Assembly: GCA_002786785.1 (NCBI GenBank)
Contig: PCUD01000045.1
Coordinates: 35,459 to 78,210, forward strand
Direction of reading: 5' to 3'
DNA length: 42,752 nucleotides
From: Ignavibacteriales bacterium CG18_big_fil_WC_8_21_14_2_50_31_20
GTDB lineage: Bacteria > Bacteroidota > Ignavibacteria > Ignavibacteriales > Melioribacteraceae
A model generated the notes under the pieces. The model saw nothing but the letters and a program-made list of their open reading frames with translations, had not been told where the DNA came from and did no database searches. The translations under genes were made by a program, and so were the position numbers. This document shows positions 25,435 through 33,231 of this stretch, in pieces; position 1 is the stretch's first letter; every line of letters starts with the position of its first letter.

Positions 25435-26535
25435 ATGACTACAGAAGAATTCCAAAAAAAACACGGTATAATTGGTAAATCCAAGCGAACAAAGGATTTA
25501 GTTGATATCATCCAACAAGTCGCTGATGCTGATATTTCCATATTAATTACTGGCGAAAGTGGAGTTGGAAAAGAAGTTTTTGCTCGTGCAATTCACGAAG
25601 CAAGCAAAAGAGCAAGCAAAAATCTTGTTAATGTTAATTGTGGTGCAATTCCGGAAGGACTTTTAGAATCAGAACTATTTGGTCATGAAAAAGGTTCTTT
25701 TACTGGAGCAACTGATGTTCGAAAAGGCTATTTTGAAATTGCAGATAAAGGAACTTTATTTCTTGATGAAATTGGCGAAATGTCGCTTACAACACAAGTA
25801 AAGCTTTTGCGGGTTTTAGAAACAAACGAATTTATGCGAATTGGGAGCGAAAGAGTTACATCGGTTGATGTTAGAATTATTGCAGCAACAAATAAATCTT
25901 TGGAAATTGAAGTTCAAAATAAAAGATTTAGAAATGATTTGTTTTTTAGACTTAAAGCTGTTACTTTAACAATTCCTCCTTTGCGTGAAAGAAAAGAGGA
26001 TATTATTCCTTTGTCTGATTATTTTATAAAAAATTATTCTGAGAAGAATAATTTACCAACTTTTGAATATAGTGACGATGTACCAAACTTCTTGCTTAAT
26101 TATCATTGGCCAGGAAATATTAGAGAGTTAAAAAACACAATAGAATCGGCATTAGCATTAAACAATACAGGAAAAATATCTGCCGATTCATTTGATTTGC
26201 TTCTTTCAAGTCCGGTGCAGTTAGAAGCAAACAGAAATTTACCAGTATATCTAGATAGACCATCTGATGCTTTAGATAGAGAAATGATATACCGTGCGTT
26301 AATTGATATTAAAAAAGATATTAACGATTTGAAAAACATTGCAAAATTAAATTATAATAGTGTTGAAAATAATAGCATTAATTCTAATAAAATAATTCCA
26401 ATTGAGGAATTAGAAAAAAATGCAATAATTGATGCTCTAGAATATACAAAATGGAATAAAAAGCTTACATCAAAGTTGCTAAATATTAGTGAACGTACGC
26501 TTTATAGAAAATTGAAGGAATATGAAATTGATTAG
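25435..26535 (+). CDS. Sigma-54 interaction domain transcriptional activator, no sensor domain
   Basis: Enhancer-binding proteins of this type use ATP to open sigma-54 promoters. The 366-residue protein begins almost directly with the AAA+ core: Walker A GESGVGKE at 40-47, the sigma-54 contact loop GSFTGA at 87-92 (most relatives have GAFTGA), Walker B LFLDEI at 108-113, and FRNDLFFRLKAV. A linker with REMIYRALIDIKKDINDLK joins a Fis-type helix-turn-helix at about 325-365. No N-terminal receiver, GAF or PAS domain is present, so it may be controlled by synthesis, by a partner protein, or be always active. It overlaps the LptE-like gene by 14 nt. A sigma-54 promoter lies about 3.3 kb downstream. 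Confidence 0.95.
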   Translation: MTTEEFQKKHGIIGKSKRTKDLVDIIQQVADADISILITGESGVGKEVFARAIHEASKRASKNLVNVNCGAIPEGLLESELFGHEKGSFTGATDVRKGYFEIADKGTLFLDEIGEMSLTTQVKLLRVLETNEFMRIGSERVTSVDVRIIAATNKSLEIEVQNKRFRNDLFFRLKAVTLTIPPLRERKEDIIPLSDYFIKNYSEKNNLPTFEYSDDVPNFLLNYHWPGNIRELKNTIESALALNNTGKISADSFDLLLSSPVQLEANRNLPVYLDRPSDALDREMIYRALIDIKKDINDLKNIAKLNYNSVENNSINSNKIIPIEELEKNAIIDALEYTKWNKKLTSKLLNISERTLYRKLKEYEID

Positions 26536-27028
26536 AAATATCATTGCTATAGCAATTTTAGCTTTGTTGTTGAGTTGTAGCTATTCCTTTACAGGCTCTT
26601 CTGTGCCATCTCATCTTCAAACTATTTCAATTCCTATTGTTAAAGATAAAAGTGGTTCTGGTGAAGCAAATATTAGTAGCAATCTTACACAAAATTTAAT
26701 ACAACAATTTATAGATGATAATAGTTTGCAGGTTATTAACTCTGTTAATTCTGACGCAATTCTTTCTGTTTCAATTATTTCCTTTCAAGAAAGAACTGAG
26801 GTTGTTTCTGGTGAAAATGAAAAGGCAACAGTTCGTAGAATTACAATAACTTTGCAAGGTATTTATAAAGATTTAGTAATGAAAAAAACAGTTTTTGATA
26901 AAAAATTTTCAAATTACGCTACATTTGATGCAACATCAAAGTCAATCGAAAATAGACAAAATGCAATTCAACTTGCTATTGAGAACGTAAATTTGGATTT
27001 ATTGTTAGCAGTAGTAGCTGACTGGTAA
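26522..27028 (+). CDS. lptE: LptE-like outer-membrane lipoprotein
   Basis: LptE plugs the LptD barrel and helps deliver LPS to the outer surface. The 168-residue protein starts with a signal peptide and lipobox LLSC (lipidated Cys19), then SYSFTGSSVPSHLQTISIPIV, the typical 'YxF...tI.vp.f' opening of LptE and related assembly lipoproteins. The strand-helix pattern and length fit. The ATG is inside the 3' end of the activator gene, so translation is likely coupled. Activator-LptE adjacency is common in Bacteroidota. Sequence identity to proteobacterial LptE is very low, so the symbol rests on pattern and context. Confidence 0.75.
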   Translation: MKLIRNIIAIAILALLLSCSYSFTGSSVPSHLQTISIPIVKDKSGSGEANISSNLTQNLIQQFIDDNSLQVINSVNSDAILSVSIISFQERTEVVSGENEKATVRRITITLQGIYKDLVMKKTVFDKKFSNYATFDATSKSIENRQNAIQLAIENVNLDLLLAVVADW

Positions 27029-27057
27029 ATTTTAATATACTTAATAGGATTCCATAA

Positions 27058-28521
27058 ATGACAAGTTTCCCATTTCCAGAATTAGTTCTGATTTTGTACA
27101 CCTTTTCGCTTTTTGTGTTGTTAATTTTCTCAAGCCATGGATTTATTATGCTTTATTATCAGCATAAACACAGAAATAAAATTACACAGGGATTAATTAA
27201 TATTGATACTTCAAAAATAGTAACAATCCAACTTCCAATTTTTAATGAAATGTACGTTGTTGAGCGGCTTATAAACGCTGTTTGCAAACTCGACTATCCA
27301 AAAGAAAATCTTGAAATACAAGTCCTTGATGATTCAACGGATGAGACTTCCAATATTGTTGCTAATCTTGTTAAACAAAAATTAGAAGAAGGTTTTTTAA
27401 TTAAACATATTCAGCGAATAAATAGATCTGGTTTTAAAGCAGGTGCTCTTAAAAATGGACTTGCTGAAACGAAGGGTGAGTTTATTGCAATTTTTGATGC
27501 TGATTTTATTCCACCATCAGATTTTTTGACAAATACATTACCTCATTTTTATTCAAAAAATATTGGAATGATACAAACACGTTGGGGTCATTTGAATGAA
27601 AAAGAATCACTATTAACAAGAGTGCAGGCTTTTGCTCTCGATGGGCATTTTGCCATTGAGCAAAAAGTTAGAAACGATGCTGGTTTTTTCATAAATTTTA
27701 ATGGTACAGGCGGTGTTTGGCGAAAAGAGTGTATTGAAGATGCAGGCAATTGGGAAAACGATACTTTAACTGAAGATTTGGATTTAAGTTATCGTGCTCA
27801 ATTAAAAGGCTGGCAATTTGTTTATCTCAAGGATATTACAACTCCCGCTGAACTACCTTCCGAAATGAGTGCTTTAAAATCGCAGCAATTTAGATGGACA
27901 AAAGGAGCAATTGAAACAGCAAAAAAACTTTTGCCTGCAATTTGGTTATCAAATATGAGTCTCAGACTAAAATTGCAATCAACTTTTCATTTAACAAATA
28001 ACTTTGTGTTTCCATTTGTGCTTGTAGTTGCACTTCTTAATTTACCACTTCTTTTTATTAAACACGGTGGAAATTTTGATACATATTTCCAGTATAGTTC
28101 GTTATTTGTTATAGCATTTATTAGCACTTTTTTGCTTTATATTTCAGCTCAAAAAAACATATATATTGATTGGAAAAAAAGAATTCTAATTTTCCCATTA
28201 TTTTTATCAGGAACAATGGGACTTGCATTGAATAACACAAAAGCGGTTCTTGAAGGTGTTTTTAATAAAAAAAGCGAATTTATACGAACTCCAAAATTTG
28301 CAAATGAAAGCGAAAAAAAAGTTGTAAATATATATATTCCCAAAAGTAAAATTTCGGTGTTAATGCTTGTTGAAATAATTTTTGCTATTTATAGTCTAGT
28401 TGGAGTAATTACTGCAATTTATTTTCTGGAACTTGCTGCACTTCCATTTAATATGATGTTCTTTTTTGGATTTTTTTCAGTGTCAATTTTATCATTAAAA
28501 CAAGTATTAATAAAAAAATAA
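27058..28521 (+). CDS. Family 2 glycosyltransferase, cellulose/glucomannan synthase-like
   Basis: A processive, membrane-embedded glycosyltransferase of 487 residues. There is an N-terminal helix (about 8-32), a GT-A domain with DDSTDE at 91-96, DAD at 147-149 (metal and donor), TED at 238-240 (catalytic base region) and QQFRW at 266-270 (acceptor site), then C-terminal helices. These are the four motifs of the cellulose synthase superfamily; the TRWGHLN and GTGGVWR segments resemble the CslA/mannan-type branch. It has no PilZ domain in the visible sequence. The polysaccharide made cannot be named. It follows the LptE-like gene by 29 nt. Confidence 0.9.
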   Translation: MTSFPFPELVLILYTFSLFVLLIFSSHGFIMLYYQHKHRNKITQGLINIDTSKIVTIQLPIFNEMYVVERLINAVCKLDYPKENLEIQVLDDSTDETSNIVANLVKQKLEEGFLIKHIQRINRSGFKAGALKNGLAETKGEFIAIFDADFIPPSDFLTNTLPHFYSKNIGMIQTRWGHLNEKESLLTRVQAFALDGHFAIEQKVRNDAGFFINFNGTGGVWRKECIEDAGNWENDTLTEDLDLSYRAQLKGWQFVYLKDITTPAELPSEMSALKSQQFRWTKGAIETAKKLLPAIWLSNMSLRLKLQSTFHLTNNFVFPFVLVVALLNLPLLFIKHGGNFDTYFQYSSLFVIAFISTFLLYISAQKNIYIDWKKRILIFPLFLSGTMGLALNNTKAVLEGVFNKKSEFIRTPKFANESEKKVVNIYIPKSKISVLMLVEIIFAIYSLVGVITAIYFLELAALPFNMMFFFGFFSVSILSLKQVLIKK

Positions 28522-28533
28522 TTAACTTTAAAT

Positions 28534-29166
28534 ATGAATATTAGAAATGAATACAAAGCTATATATGAATTAAATAGCAAATCACCACTTTTTGCACGTG
28601 TTGCATCGGATGAGGTACAGAAATTTAATTATGACAAAGCAATAACAATATTGCAAAATGGAATAGAATTGTTTGAAAATTACCCAACTCCATATTTTTT
28701 GTTAGGAAAATTATATTTAGAAATTGGAGATAAAACAGAAGCTGAAGAATGTTTCCAAAAAGGTAATTTGTTATTAGACAACTCCAAAACTCTCGAATTT
28801 TACAAAGGGCAAACTTTTATTCAAAATAGCGAAATAGAAACTTTTGAGAATTCGGAAAGTTTAAAAAATGAGGAGTTAAATCTTTCTGATGAACTTGAAA
28901 ATTTGGCTAATGTTTTAAAAACAGCTAAAATAAATGTAAATATTGATGAAGATTATTCTTTTGTTGAGCCTAGTGCTAAAAATGAACCAGATAATTTTTT
29001 GCCACCCAAAGGATTAGTTTCTGAAACCTTAGCATCAATTTATTATGACCAATCTAATTATAGAGAAGCAAAAGCTATTTATGAAACATTGATAGAAATA
29101 CAACCACAACGTGCAGAGCATTTTAAGGCGAAAATTGCTGACATAAATTCAAAAACAAAAACTTAG
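28534..29166 (+). CDS. Tetratricopeptide-repeat protein, unknown role
   Basis: 210 residues. TPR-like helical pairs lie near both ends: FNYDKAITILQNGIELFENYPTPYFLLGKLYLEIGDKTEAEECFQKG early and YYDQSNYREAKAIYETLIEIQPQRAEHF late. The middle (about 95-150) is acidic, with many Glu, Asn and Leu residues, and probably disordered. There is no signal peptide, so it is probably cytoplasmic. It begins 12 nt after the glycosyltransferase stop and ends 4 nt before the 3-methyladenine glycosylase gene, so it is co-transcribed with both, and may serve as a scaffold for the glycosyltransferase. Confidence 0.78.
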   Translation: MNIRNEYKAIYELNSKSPLFARVASDEVQKFNYDKAITILQNGIELFENYPTPYFLLGKLYLEIGDKTEAEECFQKGNLLLDNSKTLEFYKGQTFIQNSEIETFENSESLKNEELNLSDELENLANVLKTAKINVNIDEDYSFVEPSAKNEPDNFLPPKGLVSETLASIYYDQSNYREAKAIYETLIEIQPQRAEHFKAKIADINSKTKT

Positions 29167-29170
29167 AAAG

Positions 29171-29785
29171 ATGTTTGAGCTTAACGTTCATTCCAAACTG
29201 AAGCTAAATTTTTACAAAGAGCCAACATTAAAGGTTGCCCAAAATTTACTTGGCAAAGTTTTAATAAGAGTCATTTCTGGAATTCCTTTGGCGGGGATAA
29301 TCGTTGAAACGGAGGCATATCTTTCACAAAACGATGAAGCTTCTCATTCATTTAACGGAAAATCAAAACGTAATAATACAATGTTTAATAGCTGTGGCTA
29401 TTTGTATGTTTATCAAATTTATGGGATTCACTATTGCTGCAATGTTGTTACTGGAAAAGAAAATGTTGGCGAAGCTGTTTTAATTAGAGCAATTGAACCA
29501 ATATTGAATAAAGAAATAATGCATAAAAATAGGTTTAATAATAACAACTTCATACCAGAAAAATTAATTTCTCTTTCAAATGGTCCAGCAAAACTTTGCA
29601 AATCTTTAGCAATTACAAAAGATGATGATGGTACAAATTTATTAGGAAATGATATTTATATAGTGGAAGGGAATACAATTCCAAAAGGAAAAATAGTAAT
29701 AACAAATAGAATAGGAATAAATAAATCAAAAGAACTGCCATTTCGGTTTTATATTGAGGATAATAAATTCATTTCAAACAAATGA
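29171..29785 (+). CDS. DNA-3-methyladenine glycosylase (AAG/MPG family)
   Basis: Removes alkylated and deaminated purines from DNA as the first step of base excision repair. The 204-residue protein shows the family segments: VAQNLLGKVLIR, IVETEAYL with the general-base glutamate (about residue 47), DEASHSFNGKSKRNNTMF, and GYLYVYQIYGIHYCCNVVT, whose Tyr and His contact the flipped base. GPAKLCKSLAI and a short C-terminal strand follow. It ends the plus-strand run that begins with miaB, and its link to the envelope genes before it is probably only positional. Confidence 0.93.
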   Translation: MFELNVHSKLKLNFYKEPTLKVAQNLLGKVLIRVISGIPLAGIIVETEAYLSQNDEASHSFNGKSKRNNTMFNSCGYLYVYQIYGIHYCCNVVTGKENVGEAVLIRAIEPILNKEIMHKNRFNNNNFIPEKLISLSNGPAKLCKSLAITKDDDGTNLLGNDIYIVEGNTIPKGKIVITNRIGINKSKELPFRFYIEDNKFISNK

Positions 29786-29872
29786 ATTTGTCCATTTTAA
29801 TCCACAGTTTTACTTTAAAGAAGACAATATTAATGGCTTATGTAGTGGAATTGATTTTTTTAGCCATTTAAT

Positions 29873-29890
29873 TTGGCACACAACTTGCAT
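29873..29890 (+). promoter_or_regulatory. Sigma-54 (-24/-12) promoter of the DUF3108 gene
   Basis: TTGGCAC at 29873-29879, five bases, then TTGCAT at 29885-29890. GG (29875-29876) and GC (29887-29888) are separated by exactly 10 nt, as required. This fits the consensus YTGGCAC-N5-TTGCW at every fixed position. Transcription would start near 29900, giving a leader of about 59 nt before the ATG at 29959. It lies in the 173-nt gap after the glycosylase gene, which otherwise holds nothing I can name. Confidence 0.85.
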
Positions 29891-29958
29891 ACTGCAGGAA
29901 GTAAAAAAGAATTATTAATCAAATTTTAAGTAATTTATAATCTAATTATGAGTTTATT

Positions 29959-30714
29959 ATGAAATCAAAAGCAATAATATTATTATTTATCCTGTCGCAA
30001 TTAGTTTTTGCACAAGATAATTTTAGAAAAATAGAGAATAATGCATTTACAGTTGGTGAAAAACTAACTTTTAATGTGAAATATGGCTTTATTACAGCCG
30101 GTGTGGCAATAATGGAAATTCCCAAAATTAAAAGAATTGCTGGACGAGATGTTTATCATGTTACGTTTAGTGTAAATTCAATACCAAGCTTTGACCCTTT
30201 CTATAAAGTACGAGATAGATATGAAACATATTTAGACGTTGAAGCTTTGTTCCCTTGGCGTTTTGAACAACATGTTCGTGAAGGTGGTTTTAGTATGGAT
30301 TTTGCTGCATTTTTTGATCACAGAAAAGGTGTTGCAAAAACCAGCAAAGGTACATACGAAATTCCCCCAAATGTTAACGATATTGTTTCTGCATTTTATT
30401 ATGCAAGAACTTTGGATTATTCTAACTTAAAGGTTGGAGATAAATTTGAACTTTATAATTTTTATAAGAAAAAAGTTCATCCTTTAGATGTTGTTTATAA
30501 AGGAAAAGAAACTATAGAAGTGGAAGCAGGAACATTTAATTGCATAATGGTAGAACCAATTATTGCAGAAGGTGGTTTATTTAAAACCGAAGGTCAAATA
30601 ACAATTTGGTTAACCGATGACGAATTAAAAATTCCTGTAAAAGTAAAGACAAAAATAATAATTGGCTCAATTGATGCCGAGCTTTCTAAAATTGAAGGAT
30701 TAAAGAAAAATTAA
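29959..30714 (+). CDS. Secreted DUF3108-family protein
   Basis: 251 residues with a signal peptide (cleavage likely after the Ala in VFAQ, about residue 18). The mature protein begins FTVGEKLTFNVKYGFITAGVA, the usual opening of DUF3108, and continues with many antiparallel strands, including DVYHVTFSVNSIPSFDPFYKV and DDELKIPVKVKTKIIIGS. The fold is thought to be a beta-barrel-like periplasmic domain; its function is not known. The gene has its own sigma-54 promoter, which points to controlled expression. Its 3' end interlocks with the convergent amidase and carries a hairpin. Confidence 0.88.
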   Translation: MKSKAIILLFILSQLVFAQDNFRKIENNAFTVGEKLTFNVKYGFITAGVAIMEIPKIKRIAGRDVYHVTFSVNSIPSFDPFYKVRDRYETYLDVEALFPWRFEQHVREGGFSMDFAAFFDHRKGVAKTSKGTYEIPPNVNDIVSAFYYARTLDYSNLKVGDKFELYNFYKKKVHPLDVVYKGKETIEVEAGTFNCIMVEPIIAEGGLFKTEGQITIWLTDDELKIPVKVKTKIIIGSIDAELSKIEGLKKN

Positions 30715-30726
30715 TCCTTCAATTTT
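30688..30726. terminator. Two-way hairpin built into overlapping 3' ends
   Basis: A perfect 15-bp stem: 30688-30702 (AAAATTGAAGGATTA) pairs with 30712-30726 around the 9-nt loop AAGAAAAAT. Both transcripts end the stem with TTTT. The stop codons of DUF3108 (30712-30714) and the amidase (30711-30713) both lie within it. It probably ends both convergent transcripts. Confidence 0.7.
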
Positions 30727-31325
30727 TCTTCAATTTGTTTCAAAATTGTTCCATCCTCAAAATATTTATAAATATTTTTACCAGGACAAACAGTCATTTC
30801 AGAATAATCTTTGTGAGATTTTATATCCGAAACTGGAATGTTAAATTCTTTTGCAAGAAATGCAGAAAGAGCAACTAGGGACTTCATTTGATTTTCGCTA
30901 AATTCTTGAATCTCATAATTTCCCATAACTTCAATTAATGCATGCCCTGTTGGGTCATATTCTGTATTAGTATCGCCAGGTAAATTAATTGGACGAGCTT
31001 CATATATTTTGCCGTCAAGGTCAATCATAAAATGATAAGGAATATCAATCCATTTTTTTTCAGATCTACTCCATTTTTGCAAATTTCTAATTGATTCAAT
31101 CGGGTCTTTGTCAGCACTAACTTCAACACCGCCATGATGAATTGTAATTTTTGTAATCTTAGCTTCATCTTTTGTATTCTCTAATGGAAGCCAGCCCCAA
31201 TCTGAGCGAGTAATTACACCAAATTCCTCAGGATAGTTTAATTCTAAAATATTAATTTTTTGTGAGATTTGAGAAAATAATTCAATGAAAACCAACATAA
31301 ATATTAACAGAAATATCTTTTTCAT
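30711..31325 (-). CDS. N-acetylmuramoyl-L-alanine amidase (PGRP/amidase_2 type)
   Basis: Cleaves the amide bond between MurNAc and the stem peptide. The 204-residue protein has an N-terminal signal peptide (about 1-20). Zinc ligands are His63 or His64 (TIHHGG), His171 (SHKDY) and Cys180 (VCPGK), the standard set of the T7-lysozyme/PGRP fold. The DIPYHFMIDLDGKIYEARP segment and the GHALIEVMGNYE loop are also typical. It is exported to the periplasm, where it could serve cell-wall recycling or division. It shares a TTAA overlap and a hairpin with the convergent DUF3108 gene. 194 nt of AT-rich DNA separates it from the divergent carboxylase. Confidence 0.93.
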   Translation of the reverse strand: MKKIFLLIFMLVFIELFSQISQKINILELNYPEEFGVITRSDWGWLPLENTKDEAKITKITIHHGGVEVSADKDPIESIRNLQKWSRSEKKWIDIPYHFMIDLDGKIYEARPINLPGDTNTEYDPTGHALIEVMGNYEIQEFSENQMKSLVALSAFLAKEFNIPVSDIKSHKDYSEMTVCPGKNIYKYFEDGTILKQIEEKLKD

Positions 31326-31519
31326 AAATGCCTATTAATTATATAAATGATTGTTAAAATAGAAAAATTCCATTCAACTAAAAATATATTATTTTTATGA
31401 TAATTATTAAATAATATAATTCTCAAATAAGTTTTATATAATCAATGTTTTTTCTATTTTAGCATAAATACTCATTTAGTACAAATAAAAATTTTAATTG
31501 AAACATAGGTAATACAATT

Positions 31520-33067
31520 ATGATTCAGAAAAAGATGGATGAACTTGGCCAACTACGCGAAAAAGCAAAACTTGGTGGTGGCGAAATTAGAATTAAAAGC
31601 CAGCATGATAAAGGAAAATTAACCGCAAGAGAAAGAATTACATTACTTGTTGATGAAGGAAGTTTTGAAGAAATTGACATGTTTGTAAAACATCGTTCTT
31701 CTGATTTTGGATTAGAGGAGCAAAAATTTCTTGGCGATGGTGTTATTACTGGCTTTGCTAGGATAAATGATAGACCAATTGCTGTTTTCAGTCAGGACTT
31801 TACAGTATTTGGCGGTTCGCTTTCCGAAGCACATGCTGAAAAAATAGTGAAGATAATGGATATGGCAATGAAAATTGGAATTCCAGTAATTGGACTAAAC
31901 GATTCTGGCGGTGCGCGAATTCAAGAAGGTGTTGTTAGTCTTGGCGGTTATGCTGATATATTTTTAAGAAACACTTTAGCTTCAGGCACCATTCCACAAA
32001 TTTCTGCAATACTTGGACCTTGCGCTGGAGGTGCAGTTTATTCTCCCGCTATTACAGATTTTATTTTTATGGTAAATCATACAAGTCATATGTTTGTTAC
32101 CGGACCAAATGTTGTTAAAACGGTTACACACGAAGAAGTAACTTTTGATGCACTTGGCGGAGCCGAAACTCATTCCACAAAAAGTGGTGTTGCTCATTTT
32201 GCTTTTGAAAGTGAAATTGAAGTTTTGCAAAATATCAGAAAGCTAGTAGACTATATTCCATTAAATTGGAAGGATAAATCACCTGAAAAGGATTTCGATT
32301 TTTCACAAGATTTGTCAATTCCAGCTCTTGACAATATTGTTCCAGATAATCCAAACAAACCTTATGACATGAATGAGGTTATAAAACTTCTGCTAGATAA
32401 TGGAGTGTTTTTGGAAGTCCATAAAAATTATGCCGAAAACATAATTGTCGGATTTGGCAGAATTGGCGGAATGTCTGTGGGTGTTGTTGCCAATCAACCA
32501 GCAGTTTTGGCGGGAGTTTTGGATATTAATGCTTCGGTAAAAGGTGCAAGATTTATTCGCTTCTGTGATGCTTTCAACATTCCACTAATTGTTTTGGAAG
32601 ATGTTCCCGGATTTTTACCTGGAACTGAACAAGAATGGGGAGGAATAATTAAACACGGAGCAAAATTACTTTTTGCGTTCAGCGAAGCTACTGTTCCAAA
32701 AATAACAGTAATTACTCGCAAAGCCTATGGTGGCGCTTATGATGTAATGAATTCCAAACATATACGCGCTGATTTTAACTTTGCATGGCCAACTGCCGAA
32801 ATTGCTGTGATGGGACCAAAAGGTGCGGTTGAAATAATTTTCAAAAAAGAAATTGAAAGTGCCGATGATAGCAAAGCAAAGCTGAATGAAAAAATTTCTG
32901 AGTTTACTGAAAAATTTGCAAGTCCATACATTGCTGCCGAACGTGGCTATGTTGATGCTGTAATTTATCCAAATGAAACAAAATTGAGGTTGGTAAATGC
33001 TCTGCAACTTTTAAAAACAAAGGTTGATAGTAATCCAAATAAGAAGCATACTAATATACCATTATGA
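31520..33067 (+). CDS. Propionyl-CoA (acyl-CoA) carboxylase beta / carboxyltransferase subunit
   Basis: Transfers the carboxyl group from biotin to propionyl-CoA to give methylmalonyl-CoA (or the reverse). The 515-residue, two-lobed crotonase-like subunit opens with [24 protein letters not shown], then [10 protein letters not shown] and [18 protein letters not shown]. Two oxyanion-forming stretches follow: [11 protein letters not shown] with the [14 protein letters not shown] segment, and later [11 protein letters not shown] with [13 protein letters not shown]. It starts 194 nt downstream of the amidase. The biotin carboxylase gene follows after 164 nt containing a hairpin repeat. Adjacent mutAB favours propionyl-CoA as the substrate. 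Confidence 0.94.
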   Translation: MIQKKMDELGQLREKAKLGGGEIRIKSQHDKGKLTARERITLLVDEGSFEEIDMFVKHRSSDFGLEEQKFLGDGVITGFARINDRPIAVFSQDFTVFGGSLSEAHAEKIVKIMDMAMKIGIPVIGLNDSGGARIQEGVVSLGGYADIFLRNTLASGTIPQISAILGPCAGGAVYSPAITDFIFMVNHTSHMFVTGPNVVKTVTHEEVTFDALGGAETHSTKSGVAHFAFESEIEVLQNIRKLVDYIPLNWKDKSPEKDFDFSQDLSIPALDNIVPDNPNKPYDMNEVIKLLLDNGVFLEVHKNYAENIIVGFGRIGGMSVGVVANQPAVLAGVLDINASVKGARFIRFCDAFNIPLIVLEDVPGFLPGTEQEWGGIIKHGAKLLFAFSEATVPKITVITRKAYGGAYDVMNSKHIRADFNFAWPTAEIAVMGPKGAVEIIFKKEIESADDSKAKLNEKISEFTEKFASPYIAAERGYVDAVIYPNETKLRLVNALQLLKTKVDSNPNKKHTNIPL

Positions 33068-33102
33068 CAAAACCTTTTTACTCTCAGTCTTTATATGAGG
33101 TG

Positions 33103-33178
33103 TGTCATTCCCGCATGGTTTTGGCGGGAATCTTAAACAATTGGATGAGATTCCCGATAGTAACATTCGGGAATGACA
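33103..33178. repeat. REP-like palindromic element with two hairpins
   Basis: The outer arms TGTCATTCCCG (33103-33113) and CGGGAATGACA (33168-33178) are perfect inverted repeats. Within them are two hairpins: ATTCCCGC/GCGGGAAT at 33107-33114 and 33124-33131, and ATTCCCGA/TCGGGAAT at 33150-33157 and 33167-33174. GTCATTCCCGC-type palindromes are a known class of interspersed bacterial repeat. It lies inside the carboxylase operon and is notably G+C-richer than its surroundings. Confidence 0.75.
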
Positions 33179-33231
33179 GATTGAAATAAAACAAAATTTA
33201 ATAGAAAAAGTAAATAAACCAGAAATAAACT

